A stretch of 64,000 nt of DNA from positions 1-64,000 of the forward strand of contig NZ_FZON01000009.1 of assembly GCF_900188425.1 (NCBI RefSeq). Reading direction: 5' to 3'. The stretch's first letter is position 1; every line of letters starts with the position of its first letter. The position numbers were made by a program, and so were the translations under genes. Source of the DNA: Antarctobacter heliothermus (GTDB lineage: Bacteria > Pseudomonadota > Alphaproteobacteria > Rhodobacterales > Rhodobacteraceae). The notes below the pieces were generated by a model. The model worked only from the letters and a program-made list of their open reading frames with translations. It made no database searches and was not told where the DNA came from. Positions 55,244 through 64,000 of the stretch are shown one piece after another.

Positions 55244-56812
55244 TTAGTGTTCCGCGACAGCCACTTGCGTGTCGGCCTCAGTGCGGCCGGCAGCGACAAG
55301 CGCCGTGTCTACTTTGGTTACCAGCGCCTCGACCGACGGGCCAGTGCGGTCCAGGATCGGCGCCGGATAGACGCCCATCCAGATCGTCATGACCACCAGC
55401 GGCGCAAAGATCGCCTTTTCCCGCGTGGTCATGTCCTTGATGGTCTTGAGGCTTTCCTTGATCAGATCGCCCATCACCACCCGGCGGTACAGCCACAGCG
55501 CATAACAGGCCGACAGGATCACCCCCGTGGTGGCCCCCGCCGCGACCCAGGTGTTGACCTGGAAGATCCCCATCAGCACCAGGAATTCGCCGATGAACCC
55601 GGAGGTGCCCGGCAGGCCGACATTGGCCATGGTGAACAGCATGAAGATCAGCGCATAGGCCGGCATCCGGTTCACCAGACCGCCGTAGGCGTCGATTTCA
55701 CGCGTGTGCATCCGGTCATAGATCACGCCCACGCACAGGAACAGCGCGCCCGAGATAAAGCCGTGGCTGATCATCTGAAAGATCGCGCCATCCACGCCCT
55801 GCTGGTTCGCGGCGAAAATGCCCATGGTGACGTAGCCCATGTGCGCAACCGACGAATAGGCGATCAGCTTTTTCATATCTTCCTGCACCAGCGCCACGAG
55901 GCTGGTGTAGATGATGGCGATCACCGACAGAGTGAAGACAAAGTTCGCCATCACGTCCGACCCCACCGGGAACATCGCAAGGCTGAACCGCAAGAAGCCG
56001 TAGCCGCCCATTTTCAGCAAGATCGCCGCCAGCACCACAGAGCCCGCCGTGGGCGCCTGAACGTGCGCCTCTGGCAACCATGTATGCACCGGCCACATCG
56101 GCATCTTGACCGCAAAGCTGGCAAAGAAGGCGATGAACAGCATGGTCTGCATGCCGCCGACAATCGGAATGCCCCAGATGCTGAAGTCTTCGGAGGCAAA
56201 GGTGTGTTTCAGCAACGACACATCGCAATGTCCAATACAGGTTGTGCCTGCGTCCGCATACATGCCCACCATGGCGACCAGCATCAGGACCGAGCCAAGG
56301 AAGGTGTAGAGGAAGAATTTGAACGAGGCATAGATGCGGTCCTTGCCGCCCCAGATGCCGATGATCAGGAACATCGGGATCAGGCCCGCCTCGAAGAAGA
56401 GGTAGAACAACACCAGATCCAGCGCCATGAACACGCCCAGCATCAGCGTTTCCAGCAGCAGGAAGGCGATCATGTATTCCTTGACCCGGTGGCTGACATC
56501 CCAACTGGCCGCGATGACCAGTGGCATCATGAAGGTGGTCAGCATCACAAACAGGACGCTGATCCCGTCAACGCCCATCCGGTAGTTGAGACCCAGCAGC
56601 CAGGGCCGTTCCTCGACCATCTGAAAGCCGGTGTTGGCGGCGTCAAACTGGAACAGGATAAACAGCGAAATGACAAAGGTCGCCCCTGTCGCGATCAGCG
56701 CCAGCCATTTGGCATTGCGCTGCGCCGCCTCGTCGTTGCCTCGCAGGAACAGCGCCATGATCAGGGCCGCCAACGCGGGCAGAAAAGTGACGATGGAAAG
56801 CAGGTTGCCCAT
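55244..56812 (-). CDS. nuoM: NADH-quinone oxidoreductase subunit M
   Basis: 522 residues, about 14 transmembrane helices. Conserved [33 protein letters not shown]-type segment, [23 protein letters not shown] and [18 protein letters not shown] of the antiporter-like subunits. Its ATG overlaps the nuoL stop by one base (TAATG), and nuoN follows 12 bp later. Confidence 0.97.
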   Translation of the reverse strand: MGNLLSIVTFLPALAALIMALFLRGNDEAAQRNAKWLALIATGATFVISLFILFQFDAANTGFQMVEERPWLLGLNYRMGVDGISVLFVMLTTFMMPLVIAASWDVSHRVKEYMIAFLLLETLMLGVFMALDLVLFYLFFEAGLIPMFLIIGIWGGKDRIYASFKFFLYTFLGSVLMLVAMVGMYADAGTTCIGHCDVSLLKHTFASEDFSIWGIPIVGGMQTMLFIAFFASFAVKMPMWPVHTWLPEAHVQAPTAGSVVLAAILLKMGGYGFLRFSLAMFPVGSDVMANFVFTLSVIAIIYTSLVALVQEDMKKLIAYSSVAHMGYVTMGIFAANQQGVDGAIFQMISHGFISGALFLCVGVIYDRMHTREIDAYGGLVNRMPAYALIFMLFTMANVGLPGTSGFIGEFLVLMGIFQVNTWVAAGATTGVILSACYALWLYRRVVMGDLIKESLKTIKDMTTREKAIFAPLVVMTIWMGVYPAPILDRTGPSVEALVTKVDTALVAAGRTEADTQVAVAEH

Positions 56813-58941
56813 TAGTGTGCCCCTCCGCTGAGCGTCATCCAGGTGATGAAGACCGCAATCCCGATCACCATCGCAAAGGCATAGGTAAAGATGTAGCCGG
56901 ACTGTGCCCGCCCCGCGAGGCGGGTGAAGAAGGGCACGATCCCCAAGGCGATGCCGTTCAGGCCGCCCTTGATGATCGCCTCATCGCCGCCCTTCCACAG
57001 GATGCGTCCCAGCGCCTTGGCGGGCCGCACAAAGAGGAAGTCGTAGATTTCGTCAAAGTACCACTTGTTCAGCAGGAACAGGTACAAGGGACGCTGGCCT
57101 TCGGCCAGTTTGACCGGCAGTTTCGGGTTCACGATGTAGAACCAGTAGGCAGTAACAAACCCGATCAGCATGGCAATGAACGGAGAGACCTTGACCCATG
57201 TCGGCGCATGGTGCGCATCGTCCATGACGTGGTTGTCCGCGCCCATGTAGATTGCGCCCGCGCCAGGTGCCGCAACTGCATGATCCCCCGCCACTGCCGC
57301 GTGATCGCCTGCATCGGCGGTATCCGCATGTGCAGCGTCCGCCTCGGCATGGTCGTCACCAAGTCCGGCATCAGCGGGTGCGCCATGTTCCGCTGCCTCG
57401 GCATGTGCGCCGGGGATGCCGAAGAAAGCGTTGACCTTGTCATGGTCGCCGAAAAAGCTGCCGTACCAGATCATGCCAGAGAACACCGCCCCCAGCGCCA
57501 GCACGCCCAACGGCACCAGCATGATAGTCGGGCTTTCATGTGCGTGCTCATGCGTATGCTTGTCGCCGCGCGGCTTGCCGAAGAAGGTCAGGAACATCAG
57601 CCGCCAACTGTAGAAGCTGGTGAACAGCGCGGCGATGACCAACATCCAGAAGGCATAGCCGCCCTGAGTTCCTGCAAAGGCGCTTTCGATCACCGCGTCC
57701 TTGGACAGGAAACCGGCAAATCCGATGTGCGTCAGCGGAATGCCGACGCCGGTGATGGCCAGCGTGCCGATCATCATGGCCCAAAAGGTCATCGGCAGCT
57801 TTTTCCGCAGACCGCCATAGTTCCGCATGTCCTGTTCGTGGTGCATCCCGTGGATCACCGAACCGGCGCCAAGGAACAGCATCGCCTTGAAAAAGGCGTG
57901 CGTGAACAGGTGGAACATGGCGACCGAATAGACCCCCACACCGGCGGCCACGAACATGTAGCCCAACTGCGACATGGTCGAATAGGCGATGACGCGTTTG
58001 ATGTCGTTCTGTACCAGACCGATGGTCGCCGCGACAAAAGCCGTGGAGGCACCAAGAAAGGTGATGAACGTGGTGGCGTTGGGTGCGAACTCCATGATCG
58101 GCGACATGCGGCAGACCAGGAAAACACCCGCCGTCACCATGGTGGCCGCGTGAATCAGGGCCGACACGGGTGTCGGGCCTTCCATCGCGTCCGGCAACCA
58201 TGTGTGCAGGAACAGCTGCGCCGATTTACCCATCGCGCCGACAAACAGCAACAGGGCCACAACCTCGGCCGCGTTCCAGCTGCGCCAGAGGAAGGTCATC
58301 TGCGTTTCCGCCAGTGCCGGAGCAGCCGCAAAGATGTCGTCGAACCGGACGCTGTCGGTCAAAAAGAAGATCGCAAAGATCCCAAGCGCAAAGCCAAAGT
58401 CGCCGACCCGGTTGACCACAAAGGCCTTGATGGCGGCGGCATTGGCCGACGGTTTGCGGTAGTAAAAGCCGATCAGCAGGTACGAGGCGACGCCCACGCC
58501 CTCCCAGCCAAAGAACATTTGGACCAGGTTGTCCGAAGTCACCAGCATCAGCATGGCGAAGGTAAAGAACGACAGGTAGGCAAAGAAGCGCGGTTTGTAG
58601 CTTTCTTCGCCCTCACGGAACTGGCTGTCGTGCGCCATGTACCCAAACGAATACAGGTGGACCAGCGCCGAAACCGTGGTCACGACAATCAGCATGATCG
58701 AGGTCAAGCGGTCCAGACGGATCGACCAGTCGGTCGACAGCGTGCCACTCTCGATCCAGCGCATGACCTGAATGTGCTGCGTTTCCGGCCCGTGCGTGAA
58801 AAACACGATCCAGGAAAAGGCGCAGGCCAGGAACAACAGGCCGGTGGAAATCCACTGCGCGCCACGAATGCCCGTCAGTTTCCAGCCAAAGCCCGCGATG
58901 AGCGCGCCCACCAGCGGGCCAAAGAGGATGATGCTCTCCAT
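56812..58941 (-). CDS. nuoL: NADH-quinone oxidoreductase subunit L
   Basis: 709 residues. Antiporter-like domain with [48 protein letters not shown] and [16 protein letters not shown], then the C-terminal region containing the long lateral helix that braces the membrane arm. Residues 511-579 form an Ala/Asp/His-rich insertion with nine histidines, and a smaller His cluster ([10 protein letters not shown]) lies at 461-470; both are in predicted loops. It starts 4 bp after nuoK and couples to nuoM. Confidence 0.97.
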   Translation of the reverse strand: MESIILFGPLVGALIAGFGWKLTGIRGAQWISTGLLFLACAFSWIVFFTHGPETQHIQVMRWIESGTLSTDWSIRLDRLTSIMLIVVTTVSALVHLYSFGYMAHDSQFREGEESYKPRFFAYLSFFTFAMLMLVTSDNLVQMFFGWEGVGVASYLLIGFYYRKPSANAAAIKAFVVNRVGDFGFALGIFAIFFLTDSVRFDDIFAAAPALAETQMTFLWRSWNAAEVVALLLFVGAMGKSAQLFLHTWLPDAMEGPTPVSALIHAATMVTAGVFLVCRMSPIMEFAPNATTFITFLGASTAFVAATIGLVQNDIKRVIAYSTMSQLGYMFVAAGVGVYSVAMFHLFTHAFFKAMLFLGAGSVIHGMHHEQDMRNYGGLRKKLPMTFWAMMIGTLAITGVGIPLTHIGFAGFLSKDAVIESAFAGTQGGYAFWMLVIAALFTSFYSWRLMFLTFFGKPRGDKHTHEHAHESPTIMLVPLGVLALGAVFSGMIWYGSFFGDHDKVNAFFGIPGAHAEAAEHGAPADAGLGDDHAEADAAHADTADAGDHAAVAGDHAVAAPGAGAIYMGADNHVMDDAHHAPTWVKVSPFIAMLIGFVTAYWFYIVNPKLPVKLAEGQRPLYLFLLNKWYFDEIYDFLFVRPAKALGRILWKGGDEAIIKGGLNGIALGIVPFFTRLAGRAQSGYIFTYAFAMVIGIAVFITWMTLSGGAH

Positions 58942-58945
58942 CGGG

Positions 58946-59251
58946 TCAGCCTTTCATCACGTTGACGTCTTCCACGGCGATGGTGCCGCGGTTGCGGAAG
59001 AAACAGACCAGAATGGCCAGACCAATCGCGGCCTCCGCGGCAGCGACGGTCAACACGAACAGCGTGAAGACCTGTCCGACCAGATCGCCGAGGTGCGTCG
59101 AGAAGGCAACGAGATTGATGTTCACCGCCAGCAACATGAGTTCGATGCTCATGAGCAGGATGATCACGTTCTTGCGGTTCAGGAAAAGCCCGAAGATGCC
59201 GATGACGAAGAGCACCGCCGCCACCGTCAGGTAATGTTCCAATCCGATCAT
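58946..59251 (-). CDS. nuoK: NADH-quinone oxidoreductase subunit K
   Basis: 101 residues, three transmembrane helices, normal length. [40 protein letters not shown] (with the conserved membrane glutamate) and [18 protein letters not shown] identify NuoK, part of the proton path next to the quinone module. A 150-bp spacer with three hairpins separates it from the small gene upstream, the largest gap in this part of the operon. Confidence 0.97.
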   Translation of the reverse strand: MIGLEHYLTVAAVLFVIGIFGLFLNRKNVIILLMSIELMLLAVNINLVAFSTHLGDLVGQVFTLFVLTVAAAEAAIGLAILVCFFRNRGTIAVEDVNVMKG

Positions 59252-59317
59252 GTGCGTCCCTCCGGGCTTTTGCCCGTTTCAGTCCTAACTTGTGCGTCCG
59301 AAAGTGGTCGGACCCGC

Positions 59318-59397
59318 GCCCCGGTCTTGATCCGGGGCCATTTGGCTCTTTGTCCCTGTCCTGTGTTGGACAGGCGGTCCCGGGTCAGGCCCGGGAC
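59318..59397. repeat. Three stacked hairpins inside the nuo operon
   Basis: GCCCCGG-TCTTGAT-CCGGGGC (59318-59338), CCTGTCC-TGTGTT-GGACAGG (59355-59374) and GTCCCGGG-TCAGG-CCCGGGAC (59377-59397) follow each other between the 65-codon gene and nuoK. None has a U-run. They may be processing or stability elements of the nuo mRNA, or a dispersed palindromic repeat. Confidence 0.6.
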
Positions 59398-59401
59398 AGT
59401 G

Positions 59402-59599
59402 TCATCCCAATCGACGCGGCCCGCGTCCCCGCAGCTTTAGCCGGCCCAGCTTGTCCTCGGTCCAGCTTTGGGCCCGCACTGGCAACAACAGCATGGCCTT
59501 TCGCAGCATCCAGGCCCCCGCGAGGATCTTGAAGGCCCAGAACGCGGCATAAAGTGCCAATCCCGTCGGCGACAGGACGATGTCCCACAAACCGCTCAC
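59402..59599 (-). CDS. Small predicted membrane protein of the nuo operon
   Basis: 65 residues from a GTG that overlaps the nuoJ stop (GTGA), which argues for coupled translation. One hydrophobic segment ([22 protein letters not shown], about residues 10-31) is followed by a basic tail ([16 protein letters not shown]). I do not recognise a family. Rhodobacter capsulatus is known to carry unidentified frames within its nuo operon, and this may be one of that type. A competing frame on the same strand has no membrane or coding features. Confidence 0.55.
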   Translation of the reverse strand: MSGLWDIVLSPTGLALYAAFWAFKILAGAWMLRKAMLLLPVRAQSWTEDKLGRLKLRGRGPRRLG

Positions 59600-60198
59600 A
59601 AACCCTGCCCCGGTTTGACATCCTTGAGTTCCATCGCCTTGGCCGGATCGCGGTACATCTGTGCCAGAACATCCTGACGTTTGATGTCAGTGCGGTGGCG
59701 CAGGGTCAGCACAATGGCACCAATCATGGCAACCAACAGGATCAGACCGGCCAGTTGGAACAGCAGGAAATACTGGTCATATAGGATCATCCCCAGCGCC
59801 TGAGTGTTGTGCATCCCCTCGGGCGTGGGTTGAGCAAGTTGCCCGGCCGCCATCTCGGACGCTTCCCAGACGCCAAAGGCCATGGCCAGTTGCATCAGGA
59901 TCACCAGACCGATCAGCAGCGCCAGCGGCATGTATTTGGCCATCTCCGCCTTCAGCTCGGCAAAATCGACGTCCAGCATCATGACCACAAACAGGAACAA
60001 AACCGCCACAGCGCCGACGTAGACGATGATCAGCAACATGGCGACAAATTCCGCGCCCATCAGCACAAACAGCCCTGCCGACGAAAGAAAGGCAAGGATC
60101 AACCAGAGCACCGAATGCACCGGATTTCGGCTGACGACGGTGAACAACCCGCCCGCGATGGCGCCCAGTGCAAAGAGGTAGAAGGCAAAGACCATCAT
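59596..60198 (-). CDS. nuoJ: NADH-quinone oxidoreductase subunit J
   Basis: 200 residues, five transmembrane helices. [48 protein letters not shown] and [24 protein letters not shown] are the NuoJ signatures, including the pi-bulge helix region [11 protein letters not shown]. Start and stop both overlap neighbouring genes (ATGA with the CMD-like gene upstream, GTGA with the small gene downstream). Confidence 0.96.
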   Translation of the reverse strand: MMVFAFYLFALGAIAGGLFTVVSRNPVHSVLWLILAFLSSAGLFVLMGAEFVAMLLIIVYVGAVAVLFLFVVMMLDVDFAELKAEMAKYMPLALLIGLVILMQLAMAFGVWEASEMAAGQLAQPTPEGMHNTQALGMILYDQYFLLFQLAGLILLVAMIGAIVLTLRHRTDIKRQDVLAQMYRDPAKAMELKDVKPGQGL

Positions 60199-60602
60199 GT
60201 CTCGTCATCCTTGTTTTCGGCAATGACCTCACGTGCCAGATCCATGGCGCGGGTCATCGCGGGAATACCTGCGAACATCGACATGTGGCCGATGGTTTCC
60301 GCGATCTCTTCGGGGGTGGCCCCGGCCTCCAGCGCGTGGCGCACGGTCAGGCGGAACGGCGTTTCCGCCTGCGCGCCCTGCATGGTCAGGCCGGAAATCG
60401 TCAGCAAAAGCCGTGTCTTGGCATCCAGTCCGGTTTTGGACATACCTTTGCCGAACCACATTTCCATGGCGTCCTTGGACATGGTCGGCCACAGTTTTTC
60501 AAAGCCTTTGGGATCAAACCCGGACATTGCGGGATTGAAGGCCTTGGCCATCTCTTGCGCCTGTTCCATCATCAGCTCGAATGGGGTCTTGGGATCGGTC
60601 AT
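60195..60602 (-). CDS. Carboxymuconolactone decarboxylase-like protein in the nuo operon
   Basis: 135 residues from [14 protein letters not shown], whose ATG overlaps the stop of the preceding gene (ATGA). The middle part ([19 protein letters not shown], then [33 protein letters not shown]) fits the AhpD/CMD helical fold, but the CxxC of peroxidase-type AhpD is missing. The role is unknown; its placement between nuoI and nuoJ suggests a complex I assembly or stress role, or merely co-expression. Confidence 0.7.
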   Translation of the reverse strand: MTDPKTPFELMMEQAQEMAKAFNPAMSGFDPKGFEKLWPTMSKDAMEMWFGKGMSKTGLDAKTRLLLTISGLTMQGAQAETPFRLTVRHALEAGATPEEIAETIGHMSMFAGIPAMTRAMDLAREVIAENKDDET

Positions 60603-61105
60603 TTGCCAGCCTCGCGGATAGGGCATTTGCCAAAGACGGCCGTGCGGGCGGACAGCCATTTTCCGTCTTCATAACTGCGCGGCTCCAGGATCGAAACCAC
60701 TTCGATCCCGTCGCGCTGGAACGGTGCCACACTGGCAAGCCCGTCCGGGGCGCCGGTAAACTCCGCGCCGAAATCCGCCATCAACTGGGCAAAGACCTTG
60801 TCGATCATCGCCCGCTGATCCGGGGCGGAGACGCTCATAATGCAATCGCAAAAACCGTCGTGTTCAATCAGGTTGATCACGATTTCCGGCTCTGCGACCC
60901 AGACCCCGTCCTGCCGCGCCATGCCGGCGGCCTTGGCGCGATCGTCGATATCGTCATAATCCGGTGCCGAGGCCATGCAGACCTGCGAAAACAGCGTCGC
61001 CCGCTGGGCGTTCCACGCCTCGCTGCCCGGTTCCTGCGCAATGCCGCCGCCCGCCGCTAGGGCGAGCGCGCAGAGAGCAACAGCAGAATTCAGGCGACGG
61101 GGCAT
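60599..61105 (-). CDS. Secreted hypothetical protein of the nuo operon
   Basis: 168 residues from MPRRLNSAVALCALALAAGG; the longer open frame upstream overlaps nuoI and lacks features. Signal peptide about 1-26 (ending GIAQ), mature part with four cysteines (QVCMASAPDYDD, HDGFCDCIMSVS and FGKCPIREAG), suggesting disulfides in the periplasm. No recognised family. It is 22 bp downstream of nuoI and coupled to the CMD-like gene. Confidence 0.65.
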   Translation of the reverse strand: MPRRLNSAVALCALALAAGGGIAQEPGSEAWNAQRATLFSQVCMASAPDYDDIDDRAKAAGMARQDGVWVAEPEIVINLIEHDGFCDCIMSVSAPDQRAMIDKVFAQLMADFGAEFTGAPDGLASVAPFQRDGIEVVSILEPRSYEDGKWLSARTAVFGKCPIREAGK

Positions 61106-61127
61106 GATCGATCTCGGTCTTTCGATA

Positions 61128-61622
61128 TCAGCGGTAAGGCGCGTCAAGTTCAAGGTTGCGGGCAATCTCGGCTTCCCAGCGGTCGCCATTCTCCAGCAGC
61201 TTGGTCTTGTCGTAGTACAGTTCTTCGCGAGTCTCGGTGGCGAATTCGAAATTCGGTCCCTCGACGATGGCATCCACCGGGCACGCCTCCTGGCAGAAAC
61301 CGCAGTAGATGCATTTGGTCATGTCAATGTCGTAGCGCGTGGTGCGGCGGCTGCCGTCATCGCGCGGTTCCGCATCGATGGTGATGGCCTGCGCCGGGCA
61401 GATCGCCTCACACAGTTTGCACGCGATACAGCGTTCTTCGCCGTTGGGATAGCGGCGCAGCGCGTGTTCGCCGCGAAAGCGCGGGCTGAGCGGCCCCTTT
61501 TCATGCGGGTAGTTCAGCGTGGCCTTGGGCGCAAAGAAGTATTTCAGGCCAAGCTGAAATCCCTTTATGAAGTCCGCGAGCAGAAAGTACTTTGCGGCCC
61601 GGCCGTAGTCGATGGTCGCCAT
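61128..61622 (-). CDS. nuoI: NADH-quinone oxidoreductase subunit I
   Basis: 164 residues. Two [4Fe-4S] ferredoxin motifs, [12 protein letters not shown] and [12 protein letters not shown], hold clusters N6a and N6b. [31 protein letters not shown] is the conserved N-terminal amphipathic region. It passes electrons from NuoG toward NuoB in the hydrophilic arm. It starts 1 bp after the stop of the 106-residue gene. Confidence 0.97.
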   Translation of the reverse strand: MATIDYGRAAKYFLLADFIKGFQLGLKYFFAPKATLNYPHEKGPLSPRFRGEHALRRYPNGEERCIACKLCEAICPAQAITIDAEPRDDGSRRTTRYDIDMTKCIYCGFCQEACPVDAIVEGPNFEFATETREELYYDKTKLLENGDRWEAEIARNLELDAPYR

Positions 61623-61623
61623 G

Positions 61624-61944
61624 CTATCCTTGCTCCCCTGTCATCTGGTTCAGATCGGCCTCAAACTTTTCGGCCGTGGGCGCGTCCATCAGCGGATCGC
61701 CCTGCTCGTCGTATTCGTTCAACGCCGCCGGTTTGGACGGCTCCGGAGCCTTGGCACGCGCGACCTCCGCAGCCTGCATGTCAGCAGCCCAGCGGAACAC
61801 GGCGGCCGCGATCTCTGTCGCCTGCGGCATCAAGTTGCCGTCGCTGTCCACATCCGGCAGGCCGGTGTCACGCACGACAAAATCGCCGAGGTCGATCATG
61901 TCGACGTATTTCGCGTCGAGGATGGCGGATTTCAGATCAGACAT
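61624..61944 (-). CDS. Acidic hypothetical protein of the nuo operon
   Basis: 106 residues from [20 protein letters not shown], preceded by GGGAGA; the open frame begins 20 codons earlier. Strongly acidic, no signal peptide or membrane helix, with a disordered-looking C-terminal half ([18 protein letters not shown]). Family not recognised. Between nuoH and nuoI, so probably expressed with complex I. Confidence 0.65.
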   Translation of the reverse strand: MSDLKSAILDAKYVDMIDLGDFVVRDTGLPDVDSDGNLMPQATEIAAAVFRWAADMQAAEVARAKAPEPSKPAALNEYDEQGDPLMDAPTAEKFEADLNQMTGEQG

Positions 61945-62077
61945 GGGTGTCTCCCTTTTGGACGGGGCGACGCAGTTTGCGCAGCCCTGCCCCGAGGATA
62001 CCACTCACAGGCGCACCCGTGTTGGGGTCAACCACCCTCTGGCTGTCCGAAACGATGTGTTTCCGATCCGGCAACAT
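61937..62077 (-). CDS. Candidate 46-residue peptide gene between nuoH and the acidic protein gene
   Basis: An ATG two bases after the nuoH stop opens a frame of 46 codons (starting MLPDRKHIVSDSQRVV, containing GAPVSGILGAGLRKLRRP) that ends 8 bp inside the next gene. It exactly fills the only 135-bp gap in this part of a densely packed operon. GGGGG upstream is a weak ribosome binding site. Basic; no membrane helix; unknown function. It could also be chance. Confidence 0.35.
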   Translation of the reverse strand: MLPDRKHIVSDSQRVVDPNTGAPVSGILGAGLRKLRRPVQKGDTHV

Positions 62078-62079
62078 TC

Positions 62080-63117
62080 TCAGCCCCCGGTTGCCCAGCG
62101 TGCGTAGCTGTCAAAGAACCAGCCGAACTTGGCCGCGAAGGCCACAAAGACCACCCAGACCAGAGAGAACGGCAGGAAGACCTTCCAGCCAAGGCGCATC
62201 AACTGGTCGTAGCGGTAGCGCGGCGTGATCGCCTTCACCATTGCGAAGATGAAGAAGAAGAACGCCATCTTGCCGACCATCCACAGCGCACCGTCCGGCA
62301 GACCCGGGATCGGCGACAGCCAGCCGCCGAAGAACAGAAGCGAGGTCAGCGCGCACATCAGGAAGATGGCGATGTATTCACCGGCCATGAACAGCAGGAA
62401 AGGAGTTGCCGAATATTCGACCTGATACCCGGCCACCAGTTCCGATTCCGCCTCTGGCAGGTCGAAGGGCGGGCGGTTCGTCTCTGCAAGGCAGGAGATG
62501 AAGAAAAGGAAGACCATCGGGAAGTGCGGCAGCCAATACCAGCTGAAGAAGCCAAACCGACCGTCCTGTGCGGCGACAATATCGCCAAAGTTCAGCGACC
62601 CGGTCGACAGGATCACGCCGATGATGATCAGGCCGATCGACACCTCGTAAGAGATCATCTGCGCCGCAGAGCGGAGCGAGCCGAGGAACGGATATTTGGA
62701 GTTGGACGCCCAGCCCCCCATGATCACGCCGTACACCTCAAGCGAAGAGATCGCGAGGACATACAGAATGGCCACATTGATGTCCGCCAGCACCCAACCG
62801 TCGCTGAACGGGATCACGGCCCAGGCGATCATCGCCAACACAAAGCTGGCCAAGGGGGCCAGCATAAAGACGGTCCTGTCGGCACCTGCCGGGATGACCA
62901 CCTCTTTGACGACATATTTCAGCGCGTCGGCCACGGATTGCAGGATGCCGTAAATGCCGACCACGTTCGGACCGCGCCGCATCTGGACCGCAGCCCAGAT
63001 CTTGCGGTCGCCGTAGACAAGAAAGAGCAGCGAGATCATCACAAAGGCAAGTACCGCAAGGCATTGCGCAAAGATGATGACAAAGATGCCCAAAGGCGTG
63101 GCGAAGAAGTTTTCCAT
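62080..63117 (-). CDS. nuoH: NADH-quinone oxidoreductase subunit H
   Basis: 345 residues from [20 protein letters not shown]. Eight transmembrane helices; [28 protein letters not shown]-type first loop, [34 protein letters not shown] and [21 protein letters not shown] are the quinone-site signatures. It forms the quinone channel at the junction of the two arms. It follows the lipoprotein gene by 7 bp. Confidence 0.97.
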   Translation of the reverse strand: MENFFATPLGIFVIIFAQCLAVLAFVMISLLFLVYGDRKIWAAVQMRRGPNVVGIYGILQSVADALKYVVKEVVIPAGADRTVFMLAPLASFVLAMIAWAVIPFSDGWVLADINVAILYVLAISSLEVYGVIMGGWASNSKYPFLGSLRSAAQMISYEVSIGLIIIGVILSTGSLNFGDIVAAQDGRFGFFSWYWLPHFPMVFLFFISCLAETNRPPFDLPEAESELVAGYQVEYSATPFLLFMAGEYIAIFLMCALTSLLFFGGWLSPIPGLPDGALWMVGKMAFFFFIFAMVKAITPRYRYDQLMRLGWKVFLPFSLVWVVFVAFAAKFGWFFDSYARWATGG

Positions 63118-63124
63118 CAGGTCC

Positions 63125-63517
63125 TCACACCATCGGTATTCCGTTCTCGGCACAGGCCAGCGTCGCCACTTCGGCGTCGATGGTCTTGAGCCCGCGGGGC
63201 AGCGCCGCCGAGATGGTGTAAACCGCATCTCCGCGCCATAGGCCACCCTCTTCGTAAGCAGTCGTGCGCAAATGACGCGCAAATCCGTAACCCCGGATCA
63301 GCGCGTACTGCGCCGCCGCGCATTCAGCGTAATCCTCGACATCCGCAGCGTTTCGCGCGCCGCGCATCTCGACCTCGAACTGCACCAGATCGCCGTCCAG
63401 TAGCCGCGTCTCGATGCCCGAATAGATCGGCATGAACGGTGGCTCCGGGTCTTCGGGCGTGCAGGCCGAAAGGCCGCTGGCCACAGCCAGCAAGGATATG
63501 ATCGCCACCCCGCGCAC
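63125..63517 (-). CDS. Putative lipoprotein between nuoG and nuoH
   Basis: 130 residues. N-terminal hydrophobic signal with lipobox LSAC (cysteine 19: [17 protein letters not shown]), so it should be lipidated and membrane-anchored outside the cytoplasm. The mature part has [30 protein letters not shown] and two further cysteines. Family not recognised. It begins directly after the nuoG stop and 7 bp before nuoH, so it is part of the operon. Confidence 0.7.
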   Translation of the reverse strand: MRGVAIISLLAVASGLSACTPEDPEPPFMPIYSGIETRLLDGDLVQFEVEMRGARNAADVEDYAECAAAQYALIRGYGFARHLRTTAYEEGGLWRGDAVYTISAALPRGLKTIDAEVATLACAENGIPMV

Positions 63518-64000
63518 CTATTCCGCCGCAAGCGCCGTTGATGCCCGGTCTTGCGCAGCTTTGGACAGATCCGCCATCAAGGCACTGGCGCGCGCAATCG
63601 GGTTGGTCAGGTAAAAGTCCCGCAGGGCGTAGCGGAAATCCACATCGCCCAGTTGGCCCGACTCCAGCGGTTGCCAGTCGTTTTCCGGCACCTCGTCGAT
63701 GGCTTGCAGATGCGGCACATCGGCGACCAGCGCATGACGCAGCTCTGCGAGGTTGTTCCACGGCAGAGTTGCGCCCAACTCAGCGGACAAGGCCCGCAAG
63801 ATCGCCCAGTTCTCCTTGGCGTCGCCCGGCGCAAAGCCCGACCGCAGCGCCAGCTGGGGGCGGCCTTCGGTGTTGACGAACAGGCCTTGCTCCTCGGTAT
63901 AGGCGGCGCCCGGCAGGATCACGTCGGCGCGGTGCGCGCCCCGGTCGCCATGGCTCCCCTGATAGATGACAAAGGCGCCCTCGCCGATTTCAACCTCGTC
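63518..64000 (-). CDS. nuoG: NADH-quinone oxidoreductase subunit G, C-terminal part (truncated by window edge)
   Basis: The frame is open from 64000 down to the stop at 63518, giving 160 residues of the C-terminus. It includes [20 protein letters not shown] and [20 protein letters not shown], the molybdopterin-oxidoreductase-like part of NuoG that has lost its cofactor. NuoG carries the iron-sulfur chain of the NADH arm. The start and the cluster-binding N-terminus lie beyond the right edge. Confidence 0.93.
   Translation of the reverse strand, partial: DEVEIGEGAFVIYQGSHGDRGAHRADVILPGAAYTEEQGLFVNTEGRPQLALRSGFAPGDAKENWAILRALSAELGATLPWNNLAELRHALVADVPHLQAIDEVPENDWQPLESGQLGDVDFRYALRDFYLTNPIARASALMADLSKAAQDRASTALAAE

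Noticed and set aside
54182-58965. Long open frames on the plus strand opposite nuoM and nuoL (877 and 716 codons)
   Set aside because: They are antisense to well-supported complex I genes, rich in His/Gln/Arg as expected from the complement of membrane-protein codons, and have no motifs.

Overview
The window (about 64 kb, GC-rich) looks like a chromosomal segment of an alphaproteobacterium of the order Rhodobacterales, most likely the Roseobacter/Rhodobacter side. The grounds are a nuo operon broken up by small accessory genes, the sulfolipid order sqdB-sqdD-sqdC known from Rhodobacter sphaeroides, a GTTC-N7-GTTC SOS box before recA, a CckA kinase gene with a CtrA-type box, and a serralysin-like protease starting MCFLCQSLNP. 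No rRNA, CRISPR array or prophage is visible. One tRNA (Val, CAC) and the tail of one insertion sequence are present.

Layout. 1-0.7 kb: C-terminal end of an IS110-family transposase cut by the window edge, then non-coding DNA. 0.7-9.6 kb: an M10 protease facing a tight three-gene operon of transglutaminase-like proteins and a circularly permuted ATP-grasp/alpha-E fusion, a predicted peptide-ligation system of unknown product. 9.8-12.2 kb: a secreted PDC sensor protein and a chemoreceptor. 12.5-15.2 kb: an MttB-family methyltransferase, an SMR exporter and a small outer-membrane barrel. 15.5-22.9 kb: typA, a small secreted protein, a MOSC/DUF1330/alaS operon and recA. 23-27.3 kb: a sulfotransferase-like gene, cckA and an RsmB-type rRNA methyltransferase. 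27.4-29.1 kb: an SMP-30 lactonase and uronate dehydrogenase, which fit oxidative uronate breakdown. 29.5-36.2 kb: a translationally coupled GNAT / M19 dipeptidase / five-gene peptide ABC importer. 36.5-37.5 kb: tRNA-Val and two small signal-peptide proteins with similar tails.

37.6-41.4 kb: lon with a heat-shock-like promoter, and an Old Yellow Enzyme. 41.7-44.5 kb: sqdBDC for sulfoquinovosyl diacylglycerol. 44.8-48.8 kb: tgt, then two tandem paralogous glycosyltransferase-like genes. 49.0-53.7 kb: a RhlE-type helicase converging on rnj, coaX and birA. 53.8-64.0 kb, all on the minus strand: nuoG (partial), H, I, J, K, L, M and N of complex I, interspersed with a lipoprotein and at least four small proteins of unknown function.

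Most genes are packed in operons with ATGA or GTGA overlaps, so translational coupling is common. Intergenic DNA carries several clear bidirectional or rho-independent terminators and a set of GC-rich palindromes. The most interesting non-standard signals are a perfect CtrA-type box 35 bp before cckA, a branched RNA fold after typA, a start-codon hairpin at the helicase gene, paired palindromes before sqdB, and the ATP-grasp/transglutaminase operon. All functions are inferred from motifs and remembered family features; no database search was run.
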